Positions 16,501 to 30,271 of a stretch of 64,000 nucleotides of DNA are shown here, piece by piece; the stretch's first letter is position 1; the number at the start of each line of letters is the position of its first letter. The position numbers and the translations under genes are program-made. The stretch comes from Xiphophorus maculatus (lineage: Eukaryota; Chordata; Actinopteri; Cyprinodontiformes; Poeciliidae). The notes under the pieces are model-generated. The model was not told the DNA's origin. It did not search any database and worked only from the letters and a program-made list of their open reading frames with translations. The stretch is from contig NC_036450.1 in assembly GCF_002775205.1 (NCBI RefSeq), positions 11,179,479 through 11,243,478 of the forward strand, written 5' to 3'.

Positions 16501-18621
16501 CCAACACTTGTTTTTGTCATATGGCTGAATTAGAAGCAATAATGTTGCTCCTAATAGTTGATGAAACGTTCACAGTTCATTATTTTTCTAACGTATTTAG
16601 CAAAGCCTTTAATTGTTTAAGGTCAAAACATGAAAACTGTCCAAAAAAATCAGATTCAAATTCCTCTCATTAAGAAGGTGAAGAAGTCTTGGAATTACCA
16701 ACAGTGATGCATATACTGTGTGTGTAAGAGGACTTTTCTACCCCTCTCCTAAATTATGTTTTTGTTACATCTGCTTCCTAGCCGGTAGGTTGTCAAAATG
16801 TAACTTTTCCAAATCACTCTCCATGCAGATGGGAGCCCAAGGTGTATAGACAGATAAAGCTGCTCCCCTCTGCATCGTAACCACACTCAACAGCTATTAA
16901 GCTGTTACTGGAGGTCTGACCTGGACCAAATAAGCTGCTGGTAAATAGCCTTATCCATTCAGCTGCTGATCCGAGAAGCCTGCCATGAGAGGGCTGTGTG
17001 ATGTCAAGTGGCTGGCAAGGACTCGCATTTTAGATGCGCGCAGACACACACACACAACCTCACCAGGGTAGCCGTCTGGCAGGTCTTTGTGTAGCACCGG
17101 CGATAACTCCACACACACATGCAGACACACAGTTTTTTTTTTCTCTCTTGCCCTAGGTATCTGTCTCCTTCGTACAAAGGCATCCAAGGGGACATATTTG
17201 TCACCTACCCAGATGTTTTTTCCAAGGTTCTTTATTCCAGGCAGTCAATCATATGAGCAGAAATGCTACTTAATGTGAAATCCCTTTGGTGTAATGTCTG
17301 TGTGTGTGTGTGGGGGGCGTAAGTGTTCCATCATGTGTATGGGCATCCATGCGTGTGGAAGGTCATTCAAGGTGATATGAAACCACTGTCAACCTAAGAC
17401 ACAGGAAGGTAATACTAATAACCGTTATAATATTTTTGCACACACTGCACTCACACTGCAATTGCTGTTCTAATAACATCTGTCACTTTGACACAAATTG
17501 ATTTGAAGACACCGCCCTCCTCCCTAACACCCCATGGGTCATTTGTTCATCTAGGAAATTTTGACCTATAATTATACTGAAGGAGTATTTGACTTCCAAG
17601 CTTGACAAAGCAACTTTATTGGAAATGTCAACATTTTATTTATTAAGAAAGGAGTTCCACTGGGGAAATATTGTATTTTAAGCCTTGTCGTTGTCTTTTC
17701 TAAAAATAAAAAAGTATTTGGTGTCCGAATTCTAAAACTAACTAAAAAACATGCTAAGATGATGGTTTCTGATGACAAAAATAGTCATTTACTGTTTTAG
17801 AAAAATAATAAAAAGGCACTTTCCATCTATAGTCTCAACTGTTATTTAGCCTAAAGCTGTTTATCTTTCTATATATCAGCCAAGAACAGTGGTGTCTCAA
17901 CTTTTTGACTCATGGGCTGAAATCATCACGTCAAGTAACAAGGGACTGGTTCACCTTCTGTTTTTAAAATCTAAAATTTCAAGCTGCTGACAAGCTTTTT
18001 GCTAGCCTAGCCTACGCAATTCCTTTCAGTTCTCATCTTCATCTGGGATTTCTTTCATTGAGCTTGATTTCTCTGGTAGAATTTCAGCTGGGCCAATCAG
18101 CAAACGGAGAAGTTGTAAACCATGATGATTATTTTCTGTGCTCTTTTAGTATTATAGTCTGCTTGTAGTTTGGCAACAGCAGCGGAGGAAGTAAATTGAG
18201 GTATTCAGTCTGTGTTGGCCATGCTTCCAAAGATTTCATTAAACATCAACAGCCATCTGGTTTGGCTTGGCATTTCTCTCTTCACAGTGGGGGATGGTTG
18301 TTTACAGTGGAAGCTTCATAGCGTCAAACTGGATAAACATTTAGCAATTTGGTAAAAATGTAAACCTTAAACAGGATCTATACCTCTAGCAAACAATTGT
18401 TTTTTCAATACTAAACACATGTGTCTAACAAGGGGCTTCAAGTTTGTTTCCCCCACAGATTTTTCTACCAGTTGCACCAAAGCGAGGTAAATGCAGCAGC
18501 ACTGATTTACAACACCTGGTGCCATAGAGTTTTTCTACATGTCCAAAAAAACCATTTGTGGCAGCCTGGTTTACCATGGGGTTATTATTTATTAAAAGCT
18601 CTGCAAACCATTGAAATACAG

Positions 18622-18703
18622 TTCAATTCAATTTATTTATGTAACTAATTCACAACAAATGTCACCTCAAGGCACTTCAAAAATAAAATAAATTCAATTC
18701 AAT
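18622..18703 (+). repeat. Dispersed teleost repeat fragment (copy 2)
   Basis: The segment reads TTCAATTCAATTTATTTAT, then AATTCACAACAAATGTCACC and CAAGGCACTTCAAAA. It ends with another TTCAATTCAAT, so the copy is bounded by short direct repeats. It matches the core found at 13496-13570. Confidence 0.6.
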
Positions 18704-19599
18704 GACACATACTTTCCAACTGATCACAGTTATCACAAAGTACAGTAAGCCTAGTTACTTATTCAAAGTAGATTACTTTAACACCTCATCTAAAAATGCT
18801 AAACAGATATTATTGTCTTAGTCTCAAACTGAAAGGATAATCCCATAACAACATAACATAGCATTCCTTCCTCCTTTCATGTAAATTTGAAAATGTTTTA
18901 TTATTATAAGTACTTTTTGAAATATTTACATTCAAAATGGCATGAAAAAAATATGCATCATTGCTTTGAATAATCCAAGAAGAAACAAGAGCAAGAAAAG
19001 TCATTACATAAATCTGATTTAAAATGTCTGGTTAGAGAAGTGCAGAAATAAAAATGAGTTGCGAAAAGCCAAACTTAAAAGAGGTTTTGAAGATTTTTCT
19101 GAGAAGCTTCACTTTGACTAAGTACCCATTCATCTGGAGCTTTGTTGCCCCTTCAACCTTGCTGTGATGAAGAGGTGCTGCCTGCCCAATGAACTGTCTT
19201 GTCTGATAATTATTTTGACATTACCTGCTGTGAGCTAGAAGGGAATTATCCTCCACAGCGTCTGCTTGCAATGCATTCTCCATAATCAGTCTTGCCATGC
19301 ATGGATACATTTGTGGATGCTCAGAGTTTGAGTACAATATGTGACTATTTTCACTGGGAAAGTGAAAACTACACCTGCTGATTTTACTTTCAGTTGTCAT
19401 AAAAGTGTAAAGTAATAAATCTGACTAAATTCAAACCGACATCAGGGTATTAGTTTCTGCTGCTTTACGTGCTAAATTGACATGATCATGACATGAAGTT
19501 GTAAATGTGGAATTAGAATTTTTTTTTTCCCTGTTGCAGTTTTCTCTGCTCTTATCATTTGCCATATATTAATGTACACACATATATTCACGTTTGTCA

Positions 19600-19690
19600 T
19601 ACAGTAGCCTTAAACTTTACTATGTTTTTATTGGGATTTTATGTGACAGTTTAATGCACAGTTTAATAACGTAAAGAGAAAAATGTTACA
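19600..19690 (+). repeat. Degenerate DNA-transposon fragment
   Basis: The words ATTGGGATTTTATGTGACAG and AACGTAAAGAGAAAAATG resemble the terminal part of a common teleost Tc1/mariner-type element. It is too decayed to delimit precisely. Confidence 0.35.
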
Positions 19691-19693
19691 TTC

Positions 19694-19765
19694 ATATCCA
19701 TCCATCTGTTCAGTTATCTTCTGCTAAATGCAGGGTCGAGTTGCTGAGGCAGCGGCCTACGCAGA
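19694..19765 (+). repeat. Degenerate interspersed repeat (TCCATCCAT type)
   Basis: It opens with ATCCATCCATCTG and continues through TGCAGGGTCGAGTTGCTGAG and GGCAGCGGCC. This is a diverged version of a very common fish repeat that starts with CCATCCAT and contains GGGTCG...GGCAGC. Confidence 0.4.
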
Positions 19766-19820
19766 GGTTCCTTTGTTTACCCGCTTGGTAAACAATCATG
19801 AAGTAACATGGAGAAGCTAC

Positions 19821-19880
19821 ACAGATCCACAGCTTGAATAGATCTGTGGGGAGATCTATTCAGGGAACGAATTCCCTGAA
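19821..19880. other. Overlapping, mutually exclusive hairpins
   Basis: Three inverted repeats share bases. The pairs are ACAGATC (19821-19827) with GATCTGT (19841-19847), TGAATAGATCT (19835-19845) with AGATCTATTCA (19852-19862), and TTCAGGGAA (19859-19867) with TTCCCTGAA (19872-19880) around a CGAA loop. All arms are perfect. Only some of these stems can form at the same time. Confidence 0.6.
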
Positions 19881-22753
19881 AAGTCGCAAGCCATGTAAAT
19901 GCCTGTTTTCACTATTACCTACTTAGACTCATATCGACTCATATCTACAAACTAAACCTGCTGATTTTACTTTCAGGGGAAAGTTATAGGGAATTGTCAC
20001 TATAAATTGTTATGTACTACCGGCCCCTTTTTCAGTATCTACTTTGCTGAAGTTCTAAGCGTGCCGAGATCAGCTAAAAACGCTAAGTCGACCATTCACT
20101 AATTGGCTAGAGGTGGAGTCAGTTGTGTCACAAAAATCACTCCCCCACAAGATTCAGTTCTGCTTTTTTGATTTTTTTTAACTTACTACTGAGTGTACAT
20201 GGCATTTTAAGAAACATGTTAAAGCTGAAAGCCTTGTGGCCTATTGACGAAGTGCAGATATTTTTGTTTTTGCTGTGTTGTATTGTGCTTTTGTCTCTCA
20301 CAGATCATTTTTGTTTTGTATATTTGTCACTCTTTGTTTGACGAAATATAAATGAAGGTGGTTATGTAGTTGAAAAAGTTATTTAGTTTATATCAAGAAT
20401 TGAATTAGTTTGGTGGTTTAGTTTCCTAACTGCTTCTACACCAGGCGCATCTGGAGATGGATAAAGCTGCAGTGACTGCTTGAAGGAAAGATTACAACGG
20501 GGGAGCTTCCAATGGGACTGCCTAGCAGTACCCTAAGCCATCCTTTCATCTCCAAGAGCTACCTCAGCAACAGCTTCAGCTTCCAACTCCTGGTGTGTTT
20601 GAGGGCTCCTGTCCACGGTTTGCACAGCAGGCAATAATGTTTGACTTTAATATATCTGTTTTGAACATTTAAGCGCTCTGTTAAATTTAAACTTCGAATG
20701 AATGTTTATAGTAAAAAACCTGAACCCCGAACCAACCGGTTTCATCAGGGGTTCAAGAAAAACAAGGCAATAAAACATGTTGAAGTGTTTACTCGTCCTC
20801 CGTCAAAGAGGGTAGGAGAGGAATGATGCCTATCTATTGCAGTGGTTTCACTACAGTGTGATTTAAGGCTTGGAGGAACAAAGATTGCTACGCTACTGCT
20901 TGTGTACATGAAGGAACAGAGCCTCTTCTGTAAAAATTCCTTTACAATTTAATTAGTTAATCTATTGATGCAGAGACTGATAAGTTCACAAATTTGCTGA
21001 GTTAATTCAGTTCCTTTTAGCCTAAATTAGCACAATTTCATTTAGTGGAGACTAATTAGGATTATTACTGCTCAATAACAGCAGCTGATCGTAATTTAGT
21101 TAGATTGAAACCCAATCGAAGGGTAACTGAATGTTTCCAGCAGTAGGGAGAAGTGGATTTCTTCAATCAGAACAGAACATTAAGCTACTTTATTTCAATA
21201 ATGTTGTGAAGTTGCGGTTTTCTGTGGCCTGACTGTGAGAATATCCTGAAGTCTGTAAAAAAACAAAACAAAATAGCAACCCATCTGTCTTAATATTCTC
21301 CATGCTCAGCATAGACAGAGTAATGACTGCAATGCATCATCTGGATAATTCATTTCAATGGAAGCATGCAGTGAATGTGAAGGACTTAGGTTTGACTTGT
21401 ACTCTCATCTTGATCCCAGCTACATTTTTGGCAAAGTTAAGAATTCAACTACATTTAAATGCAATGTAAAAGGTGTACTCATAGAAATGTTCACATTTAT
21501 TTGCAGGAGTGCAACGTCAGATTGAAACTTTTTGATAAATCCAATGCTTTTTTTTTTTTTTTTAAATCAGTCATGCTAAAAGTTTAATTACAGATTTTGT
21601 TTATGTCTGTGCGTCTGTGTGCGTGGGGGTATGTCTGTGTGTGTTAAAAATATGTTTAAAATGTCTTCAGTGATACAACAAATATCTAGCAATTATGAAA
21701 CTCTGAAGCATTTCCTAAAAGTACATGAAACATACCTGTAAGTTGTACTTCACCTATGTCCAACATTTTCATGTTCTTTCTTAGATCAATGCAATATGGT
21801 TTGTCTTTTGAACGTTTTTAGACTGCTACTGCAGATATAACATTGCCAATTTTATAACACAACACTTTTACATAGATCTTTCTGCTTTGGATATATATTT
21901 TTTCCTTAAGAAACAAATTTGTCTGATAAAATGTGCTTTTTGTATTAAACAAGGTCATCTTTGATTAAAAAAATAGTTTGATGCTCTGAAACATTTGTGA
22001 AGGCAAATAGCAAAAACAGCAAAACTGGTGGACTAGATTTTTCACCAGTACTATATGTTGCTTGTACATAATAATACCTAGACCGAATATGATTAGAAAT
22101 TTCAGACAATAGATCTAGGTCTGACCTTCATTTCAACATCCTGGTGCTGTCTAATAAGTCATTATTAAGTCATGTTTCCAAAATGGTTATTGATTTTTTT
22201 TTCTCCCTACAGAGACAGCTAGGTGCCAAGAGCCATATGAAAATACAAGCTATGAGTGAAGATTCAATAAGGACCCCCCTTTAGACAATTACCATTCTCA
22301 ACTGAAGAGGACTCGCTTTGATCATCACGTACATTTCTATTTGTGATCACACAAAACAGCCCCACAGGTGTTTGCTTCATATTTTGTTCTCACTGGTGGC
22401 AGGATAATTGGCTGTTTAAATGAATTTGAATGGACATATTTATGGGGCTGGAAAAAGAAAAGGTAATGCATTTATATCTTTAAAGCTTTTTCAGAAGATT
22501 ATGATTCAGCAGAAACTGCATTTTAAATTGCTTGACCTCATTTGGTGCAAGGACTACTCTTGTTTAATGCTGTAAGATTTTACTGCACTGAAAATTCAAA
22601 TGCAGTTTAGGAAAACACCTGTCTATCAGCATGTGTATTTGAATTCATTAAGCTTTGTGTCAGAGTTTCTTAAAATGTTTGTCATAACACATTCAGGTCC
22701 ATCATTGCATCTAAATGAAACAGAATCGGAAAGAGGATAGAATCTTGTGCGTG

Positions 22754-22756
<3 letters not shown>

Positions 22757-22805
<49 letters not shown>
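22757..22805. repeat. (AC)n microsatellite
   Basis: About 24 uninterrupted AC units lie in intergenic DNA. The long Cys/Val open frame on the opposite strand is an artefact of this repeat. Confidence 0.95.
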
Positions 22806-22808
<3 letters not shown>

Positions 22809-23699
22809 AGAGCACGGTACGTCTGTGATAGCTTCTATTATCTGGGTCTCCCTCCTGGCTGCACATCAAACATGGATGAGCTCCAACCATAAAAGGCTGC
22901 ATTTTCCTTTGATTTAAACAAGGAATAAAAATTGGAAAGGTGAAAAGTCCAAACCATGCATATTTTATCGGCTCACTGACACCAAAGGCAAGACGGAACA
23001 AATTTTAACATACGAACACAACCCAAAATAGACCATGGTGGAGCCGAACGGAGAAGATGCTGCACCAAATTCCCTTATCTTGTTTGTCAGAGACTTTTTA
23101 ATTTCCATCTATGTTGATAAAAATCAGTCTGTAATTATGAATAGAAAAGTAAAATTGAGCAGTAAAAATTGAGCAGTATATATTTTATGTTCTTGGTATG
23201 TACTTGTTTTTATTAAACAAAAACCTAAAAAATCAACATTTTCCTGCAACTAATCCTTCATATGTTGGACGTTTCTGCACACTAAAGTGATGGAGTGAAC
23301 AGATACTGCCTTAAGATCAATAAGTCAGGCCCCTGGGCCATGTTTGTCTTATTTCTTGATAAAAGATAGCAGTGATTGCATCTGGATTCTGGCAAAGCGA
23401 GGCTTTGTCTCAGTGCCTCCATAGTCCGCTCATATCGCGGCAAAGGCTGGGGGCTGTGTAGCAGCTGTGTGTGTTCATAGTGTTATCATTTTTGCCCAAT
23501 TTATTGGCACTGGGATCTTGTGCAAAGAACATTAAGTACTGCCGAGTAAGTTGACATTCCTCATCTTTTGAGTGGCTGGATTTATGGGTAAGAACATAAA
23601 GTATTGCCTGTCTCCATATTTGAATTTGTGAAAGTTCATTTTTGGCCTTTGCCTAATATCAGCTGTGGCAGCATTAGCTCTAAGTTCTTTTTGTAGTTT

Positions 23700-23830
23700 G
23701 TCACGAGTCATGGAAACACATCAAAGTTGTGGTGGAATGTCAAAAGGCATGATGGTGGCTGCATCGTGCCATGGGAATGCCTTTCTTCATCCAGGCATGG
23801 AAGTAGTGAGGGAACCATTGTTATTATAGG
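23700..23830 (-). repeat. Degenerate DNA-transposon fragment
   Basis: The words GGCATGATGGTGGCTGCATC and CCATGGGAATGCCTTTCTTC resemble part of the coding region of a common teleost Tc1-type transposon, in the opposite orientation to the fragments near smad2. It carries no intact open frame. Confidence 0.4.
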
Positions 23831-26800
23831 TAAGTGCAATTATGCGTTAGCTACATCGATATCTTCTTTTTTGCGTTGAGGGTCCAAGAAGGGTTTCTTT
23901 TAATAATGGCTTTTTTTTCCCCTCTCTAGCATAAAGGCAAGATGTGTAGAGTTCACAGTTAATTTTTGTTGTGTTAATAGATGCTTCCTACCAGGTTTTG
24001 GATCAATGCAGCTTCTCCACACATATCATGTCTAGCAGTTTTGACATACACATGTTGCCTTGCACTGGATGTTATTTAGGAGTGTCCGAGGGAAAGGTGG
24101 TAAATGCATACCATCATTGTCTTATCTTTTTCTTTCCCTTTACAATTAAGGTCCACTTTGAGTTGGTCTGACATCAAGTCCTATTAAAAGTAGTTGTATT
24201 GTGATACCTTGTGAAAAAGCTCTAGGGATGTATTTTTCCAAGTACACAAATTATTATAACCCTTATCCTTAAAACATTAGCCCTTCTAAACCCGAATCCA
24301 GAATAAGTTTGTTGCCACACCTCACCTTGAATGTTATTAGATTATCTTTAGTCCTATCTACTGTAGCTCCCATCATCACTACATAAAAACCCCTGTTTTC
24401 TGTAAATCAATCTTCTCCCCTAACCTCAACCAGTTTCTTTTTATAAATGACTTCATATGTAAACCCAACCCATTCCCACTTTCAGTTCCTCCCCCTCATG
24501 GTTCCTTCCTGTCCCCTCTTGTTCCCACTCCCCTTTTTCTCCATCAGCCATCCGGTCTGAATAATGCAGTGGCTGTCTAGCGCCACAACCATTGTCCCTA
24601 CTTCACTGTTAATGTTGTGTCCTTGTCACAGTTATTGGGTCACTATCATCCATCAGAGCTAATCATTGTCATACAGACGTGGAAAAACAAAACATATCCC
24701 AGAGAACAAAGGAACTTGCATGGAGAGAACAAAGGCGACCAGGGACCAAAGAGCCATGATGTGGTTTATGACAGTCCTGTTAAATCAAATGAAGAACTTT
24801 GAACAGGCAAACACAAAAGGAACCTCATTTCATTACTGAAACAGACACCGCATGCATAAAGTAAAATTCAAGTTATAATATGATTATGATCTCTGGTTTT
24901 TGACCACTTAACCAGAAACAAGGAATCTAAACTCTATTTAAAGCAAACGTATTCTTACGCTGTAATAAATGATGACAGTTGGAGGAATCTCCGTTGCTGA
25001 GAATGGACTTTTGCCAACACCTGCATATTGCCTTAAGGTTCAGCTGTTACATTAGGTTATCTAAATATTCAAACAACTTTAACTCAATTTAAACAGGTTT
25101 TACTCTCAAATGTGACCACAGTCTTATTATAAAACATTGACCGTTTTCCTGTGGTTATACTATTGGTATTGGATTGAATCTATCTATCAGTTATTCACTA
25201 TGCCTGCTTATGCTTTTTTATTCATTGGGAGAAAATACAACAAAACCTCCAGCTGTTCTTTCCACTTTAGAAGTTCTAAAACATCATTAACTCAAATTAA
25301 TTTCAGAAATCGATTTTTTTTTTTTTTTGCATTGTGCTAAGCAAAAAACTAAAAATAGGCATCTCTATTTATTTTCTTCCTTCCTACCAAAAATGTGCCA
25401 AACTACAACTTGTGTGTACTATAAACTATTTCAGTAATCAAATTTGTGATTGTATTCAAATTAAGATTTAGTTGTTGGACTTTTAGTTAGTACATCTGAT
25501 TTTATGGTTTCAGTTTTACCTTATTAAAAAGCTTACTCTGATAAGGATCTGTTGTCTCTTAGACCTCCAAATTGACACCATCCAGTAAAAGGGTTCAGAA
25601 GAATTCTTGACTTGTACTGGAGCTAAAGAGTCAAGGCTACTATGGATTAGTTTAAAGAAGCCCATTGAGACATGAAAGCTAGTTGATAGCTGATGTGGGA
25701 GTATCAAACACGTCCTCTTAGAGACCCCGGGCTTTGGAGTGTTGGCCTTGTGCTTGTGTTATCCAGCACGCAACTTGAGTGAGTGTCTGAGTGCTTCAAA
25801 TTAATCAATAGAGATAAGAGCTGACTGTTTTTTTTTTTGTTGCCTATTCAATTATACTCCATTAAACAAACATGATCGCGCCATGATCTCAGTTAGACTG
25901 TCGTCCGTCAGAGATACGCACATACTTATGCAGAGAAAGAGCACAGAGCTACTTTTATTTTAACAAAGAAAAAAAACCCACTGGAGGTCAACTAAGAAGA
26001 GCAAACACAAATAGATTAGTAAAAGGAGTGGAGATCTTTAATTGACCCTTTTTAACAATGTTTGAGTAGCAGGTACAATGAAGGGCAGAAAGCATTTTGA
26101 GAAAATTAAAGAAGATGGACTTATTAGATTTTTTTTCCCCCTGCAAATAATCAGTTGTATTGTCATCGTCTTGGAAAAAGAAAGCTTGACAGCCACTGAC
26201 CTCAACACTTTCAACAGTTTGTCAGTTACAGCCCCAAAAAGCATGATCAGCTCGTTGTTACATTGCAATAAACATGTCTTTTTTTCTGGCAGTATGTTTA
26301 TGACCATGATTGTCTGAAGTAAAAATGTTTGCCATTTTTTAAACTTTATCTCTCTTAATAATGGTGATTTTCTGCATTTAGCTAATGTAGAAAAGAGCAA
26401 CATCTAGGAATAAGTTATAGCGTCACACCAAAAAAGAAAAGATAGTACTTTGAGTTTATCTTCACACCTAAAGCTTAATGTTAAGGAATTGTATCAAAGA
26501 GAGCATCTTAAGGTCACCAAGTCTATTTAACATCCACTTATTTTAAGAGTGTTAAACTTATCCAGGATGGATAATAATAGTGGAGAGATAGTGTAACATT
26601 TATGGTAGTATTGTCCCTATAGGAACTGTTAAAAAAACTATGGAATCATAAGTATTTTCCTGTCTTAAACAAATATATGTGATAAGTATAACTCTGCCAA
26701 CTATAGTCTCCTTTGTGTTATTACCTGCCACATTATGCCATGTTCACTCATATACAAAAACACACAGAGACAAACTCATGGAGTGAAAACAATAGCAGTC

Positions 26801-28079
26801 ACACTGTTTGGTGCTGGTGAGAAGCCATTTGGAGACTGCAGCTTGGAAAGAGCAGAGTTGCTGCTGTCAGCGTCTGACAGACAGCTGTGAGAAGTCTGTG
26901 AGTGTGTCTGCTGGTGTCTGATTAGTGCCTCTTGTCCATCTCTCTCTTTCTCCAGCTTCCTCTCTGGCGTGATTATATAACGGCAGTTCTGGTCTCTGTT
27001 TATAAATGTGTGTGCGCGTGCATGTACGGGGTGTTCATGTAGGAAGCAAGTTTGTGTATTGTCTGCCTCGACGCGTCTGACCCAGAAATGCCCAACAGTC
27101 TCTCATGGCTTCATTAGGACACATCCAAGAGTTCAGAATCCATAACCTTCAAATTATCACCCTGCTGCCTTCTACTTACTGTCTTTTTCCAGGTTTTCAA
27201 CTTTCTATCTTTAGCTTCTTGACAATTTTACTTGGTTTGCCTGTGAAAAAAAGTCTTACCTACATTCATTTCCACATTTCGATTAAGTATATTATGAAAA
27301 CAACATTTTTGAGAAGATTTAATTATAGATACGGCACCCTTTACAATTACTCAAAAAAGATGTTCAATGAGCCTTAAAATTAGTGTATTTTTTTTCACAA
27401 TCACACACTGAGAATAAGAAAAAGAAGTAATACATTTTTTTCAAAGAATCACTTCTCTAATAATTTTATTAAAATAAATGTAATTAAAGCCTTTTATATA
27501 ATCTATACTTTACTGTTTCAAGTTTATCCAAGTGTTTACCTTTTATTAGATGCAAATGACTTCCTGTTTCTCTTGTCTAAAACATGAAAACAGAAGCATC
27601 AGGTGAATATTTATATGTACTGTCTGACTTCATTGTGGAGTTTGTGATTCCACAGTTTGTTTACTAACCTCAGGTCAGTAAGTGATGCAATTCTGATCCA
27701 GTTTGTTGCAACTGGAAACCAATGTACGTGGAGATTGAAACATTTCACCTTCAAGACTCTTCATCCAAATTTCAGCTAGAATCTTAACAAATGCTCCTAA
27801 ATGAATCAACGGGCAGCTCAAATGTGTTAATTTGTTTTATTATTATTGACTCTGTGGCATCCATGCAACATTTTGATTCACATCAATGTTCTTGATGTCT
27901 CCTATCTTATTCCTGAAGTCTCTTTTCATTCTGTTATTCCAGCTGACGGTGAGCAGGACTTCTGGTCGTGGAACTGTACTCTAACTGTACACTTACACAC
28001 CTTGACTGCTTTGTGACTTTGTGAAAGGAACGACTGTTATCAGTTAAAGGTCTCGCACTGAGGTCCACTACAGTATTTT

Positions 28080-28262
28080 AATACTTCTCACCCTTCTCAC
28101 CTCCTCCTCTGTTTTTCTCCTTTTTTTCATCCCTTGCCGAGTCCCGTCTCATCACCTCGCGTTCTCTTCCTCTCTTACCTCTCCTCTGCCCCTCTCTCAT
28201 CTTTCTACCCCCTGCTGCATCCTCTCTCCATCACTTCCTCTCTTACCCTCCTCCCCACATGT
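28080..28262. repeat. C/T-rich (polypyrimidine) tract
   Basis: Almost 180 bases of the + strand are dominated by CTCC, TCTC and CCTC motifs. Such tracts can adopt unusual structures. No gene is seen within it. Confidence 0.6.
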
Positions 28263-30271
28263 CTGTCTGTTTGAAACTGGAGCAACGTCTTAATCGAGGC
28301 TCCGAGACGTGACGGGAATTCCTAAGCAGCTCCGGCTCTGCAGTACAGACACACACACACGTGCACGCCCACACACACGCAAGCAGAATCCAACACGTTC
28401 TGCTTTGCAGCCAATTAACAGCGCGATCCAGCACCAAAGGAATAACTGCATGTTGATGAGCTGGAGCCCCCAATGTGTGTGTGTGCGTGTGTATTTATGT
28501 TGAGCTGGTGGCCGTCAAAAACACTTACACAGATAGAAGGATATCTCTTTTATGTGTTCAAGGGAAAGAGGGAGATTATGGTGCATTAAAAACCTTCTCC
28601 ACATGGGACAACCTAAGACAGGAACAAGGAAGTGCCTGAGATTCTCTTTGTGTGTATGTGTGTTTGATGCTGTCCTGGCATTTTCAGGATTGTGGGTGTG
28701 TGTGTGTGTGTGCGTGCATACAAGCTGCATTAGGAGAACAATGCAGATGATTTACTTGGAGCTGAGCCCTGCCGTCTCCTCCTCATCCTCCTCCTCATCC
28801 GTCCTCTATTTTTGTTACCTTTCATTCTTCTGCTCCTCCTCCCTCCCAACTTCTACCCAGCCTCTACTTCGTGGAGTTCATCCAAAGGTGAACGCCTGGC
28901 ACAGAAAAAGTATCTTTCCCCCCTTCCAAAAACTCGCATATTCTCTTTGTGTCAAAAATATTGACATCAGCCTTGACACAATATCCCAGAGCAGCGAAGC
29001 ACAGTGCTTGCCAGGTTTCATCATCCCTCTGTATGTTCTTCAGAGATAGAATATGTTGAAACGAAGGCTGTGGGTTTTTAAAGCTCGCTGATTTCTTTGC
29101 CCCACTTCTCTGCACAATCCCCCACATCTGTTCTTGTTACATTAATGTGGGTAGGTAAGAGGTTTTACACTGTTAATACCAAGTGAAGAGTGTAATCATT
29201 CAGAAAAAAAATAGGTCATTTAAGTATTAATTGAGAAATATCAAAACTGATGAATCCCTGTTATCCTTTTAGCACCAGTCAGCTTTTTTTGATTAGGTCT
29301 TTTTAATAACCAATCTTCCCATGTTTGCAACATTACAAAAGAAAAGGAATTAATGTATGCCCAAGATTTAGGTTCGCAATAACTACTGGAAATTAGTGGA
29401 GAATGAAGGGTCAGTGAATGTTTCCAATGCTCGGTTGACATCTAGTTGGAAAATCCTGCACTTCCCTAAAAGACCAAGGATTAGAAAGGTTTCACACCAA
29501 ATTGTTTGGGAGGAAAAGGCTGTCATCTAGTGGAAATATGTGCTAACTACAATGTTGGAACATCTAAATATCATCTAAATACAAAATATTTAGATGTTGC
29601 CTTTGTTGACGTTACACAATCATAGAAATATAGAAATTATTTAGAACCCCCAAGGCAAGTCTCAATGTTTATAATCTCTTAAATTTTTCACATATACATT
29701 TCATCACTCAATATTTAATAACTTGTGTTAGGATTAGGGTGCATTTTTTGTTTATTATCATTACCTTTAAGAGGCTTAGGAATACATGTGAAGAATACTT
29801 GCATATTTGAATATCTTTTTATAAGCTTTTGGGGAGATAATGTGTAAAAGACTCTGATTTCATAATCTTGTACCTTGACTTTTTTTTTCTTAATTTAAGG
29901 GATGAACAAAGTTTAAAAATGTTCTTATTTTCTTTTAATTTAATATTACATTTTGTTTACATTGAAAACATAGTTAATAAATTTCATATTTAATTCAACA
30001 TTTTAAACATGACGTTTAATCTTGTGCGTTACATTTTAACTGTTTTGTCTTCTATTTCAAATTCTTCTAAAAATATTTGAGTTTCACATTATAACAGAAA
30101 AAATTTAATAAAGACAAATGACTCAATATGTGTACTTGTACAGCTTATATTCCTGTAGTGTCAGCAACCACAGCAACCAAGAACAGTAAAATCTACATTT
30201 ATAATGTATATATATATATATAATCAATTGGCACATCAACATGTATGTGAGTCCATGTTTTCAGGTTTGTT

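Larger units (their letters stand above)
12721..30180. other. Gene-poor interval between epha5 and the hsp30 cluster
   Basis: In about 17.5 kb I see no convincing coding exon on either strand. Short open frames show no family resemblance or splice context. The interval holds decayed dispersed repeats (13496-13570, 18622-18703, 19600-19765, 23700-23830), dinucleotide repeats, C/T-rich tracts near 28080-28260, and stretches with homeodomain-like TAATTA motifs (for example 20940-21125). Those stretches may be long-range regulatory elements (inference). Confidence 0.5.

Noticed and set aside
26038-26403. 121-codon - strand open frame in the gene desert
   Set aside because: No family resemblance, no splice signals in context and AT-rich codon use; treated as chance.
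28552-29049. 165-codon open frame
   Set aside because: It is driven by GT repeats and C/T-rich serine codons, with no domain, splice context or conserved motif.
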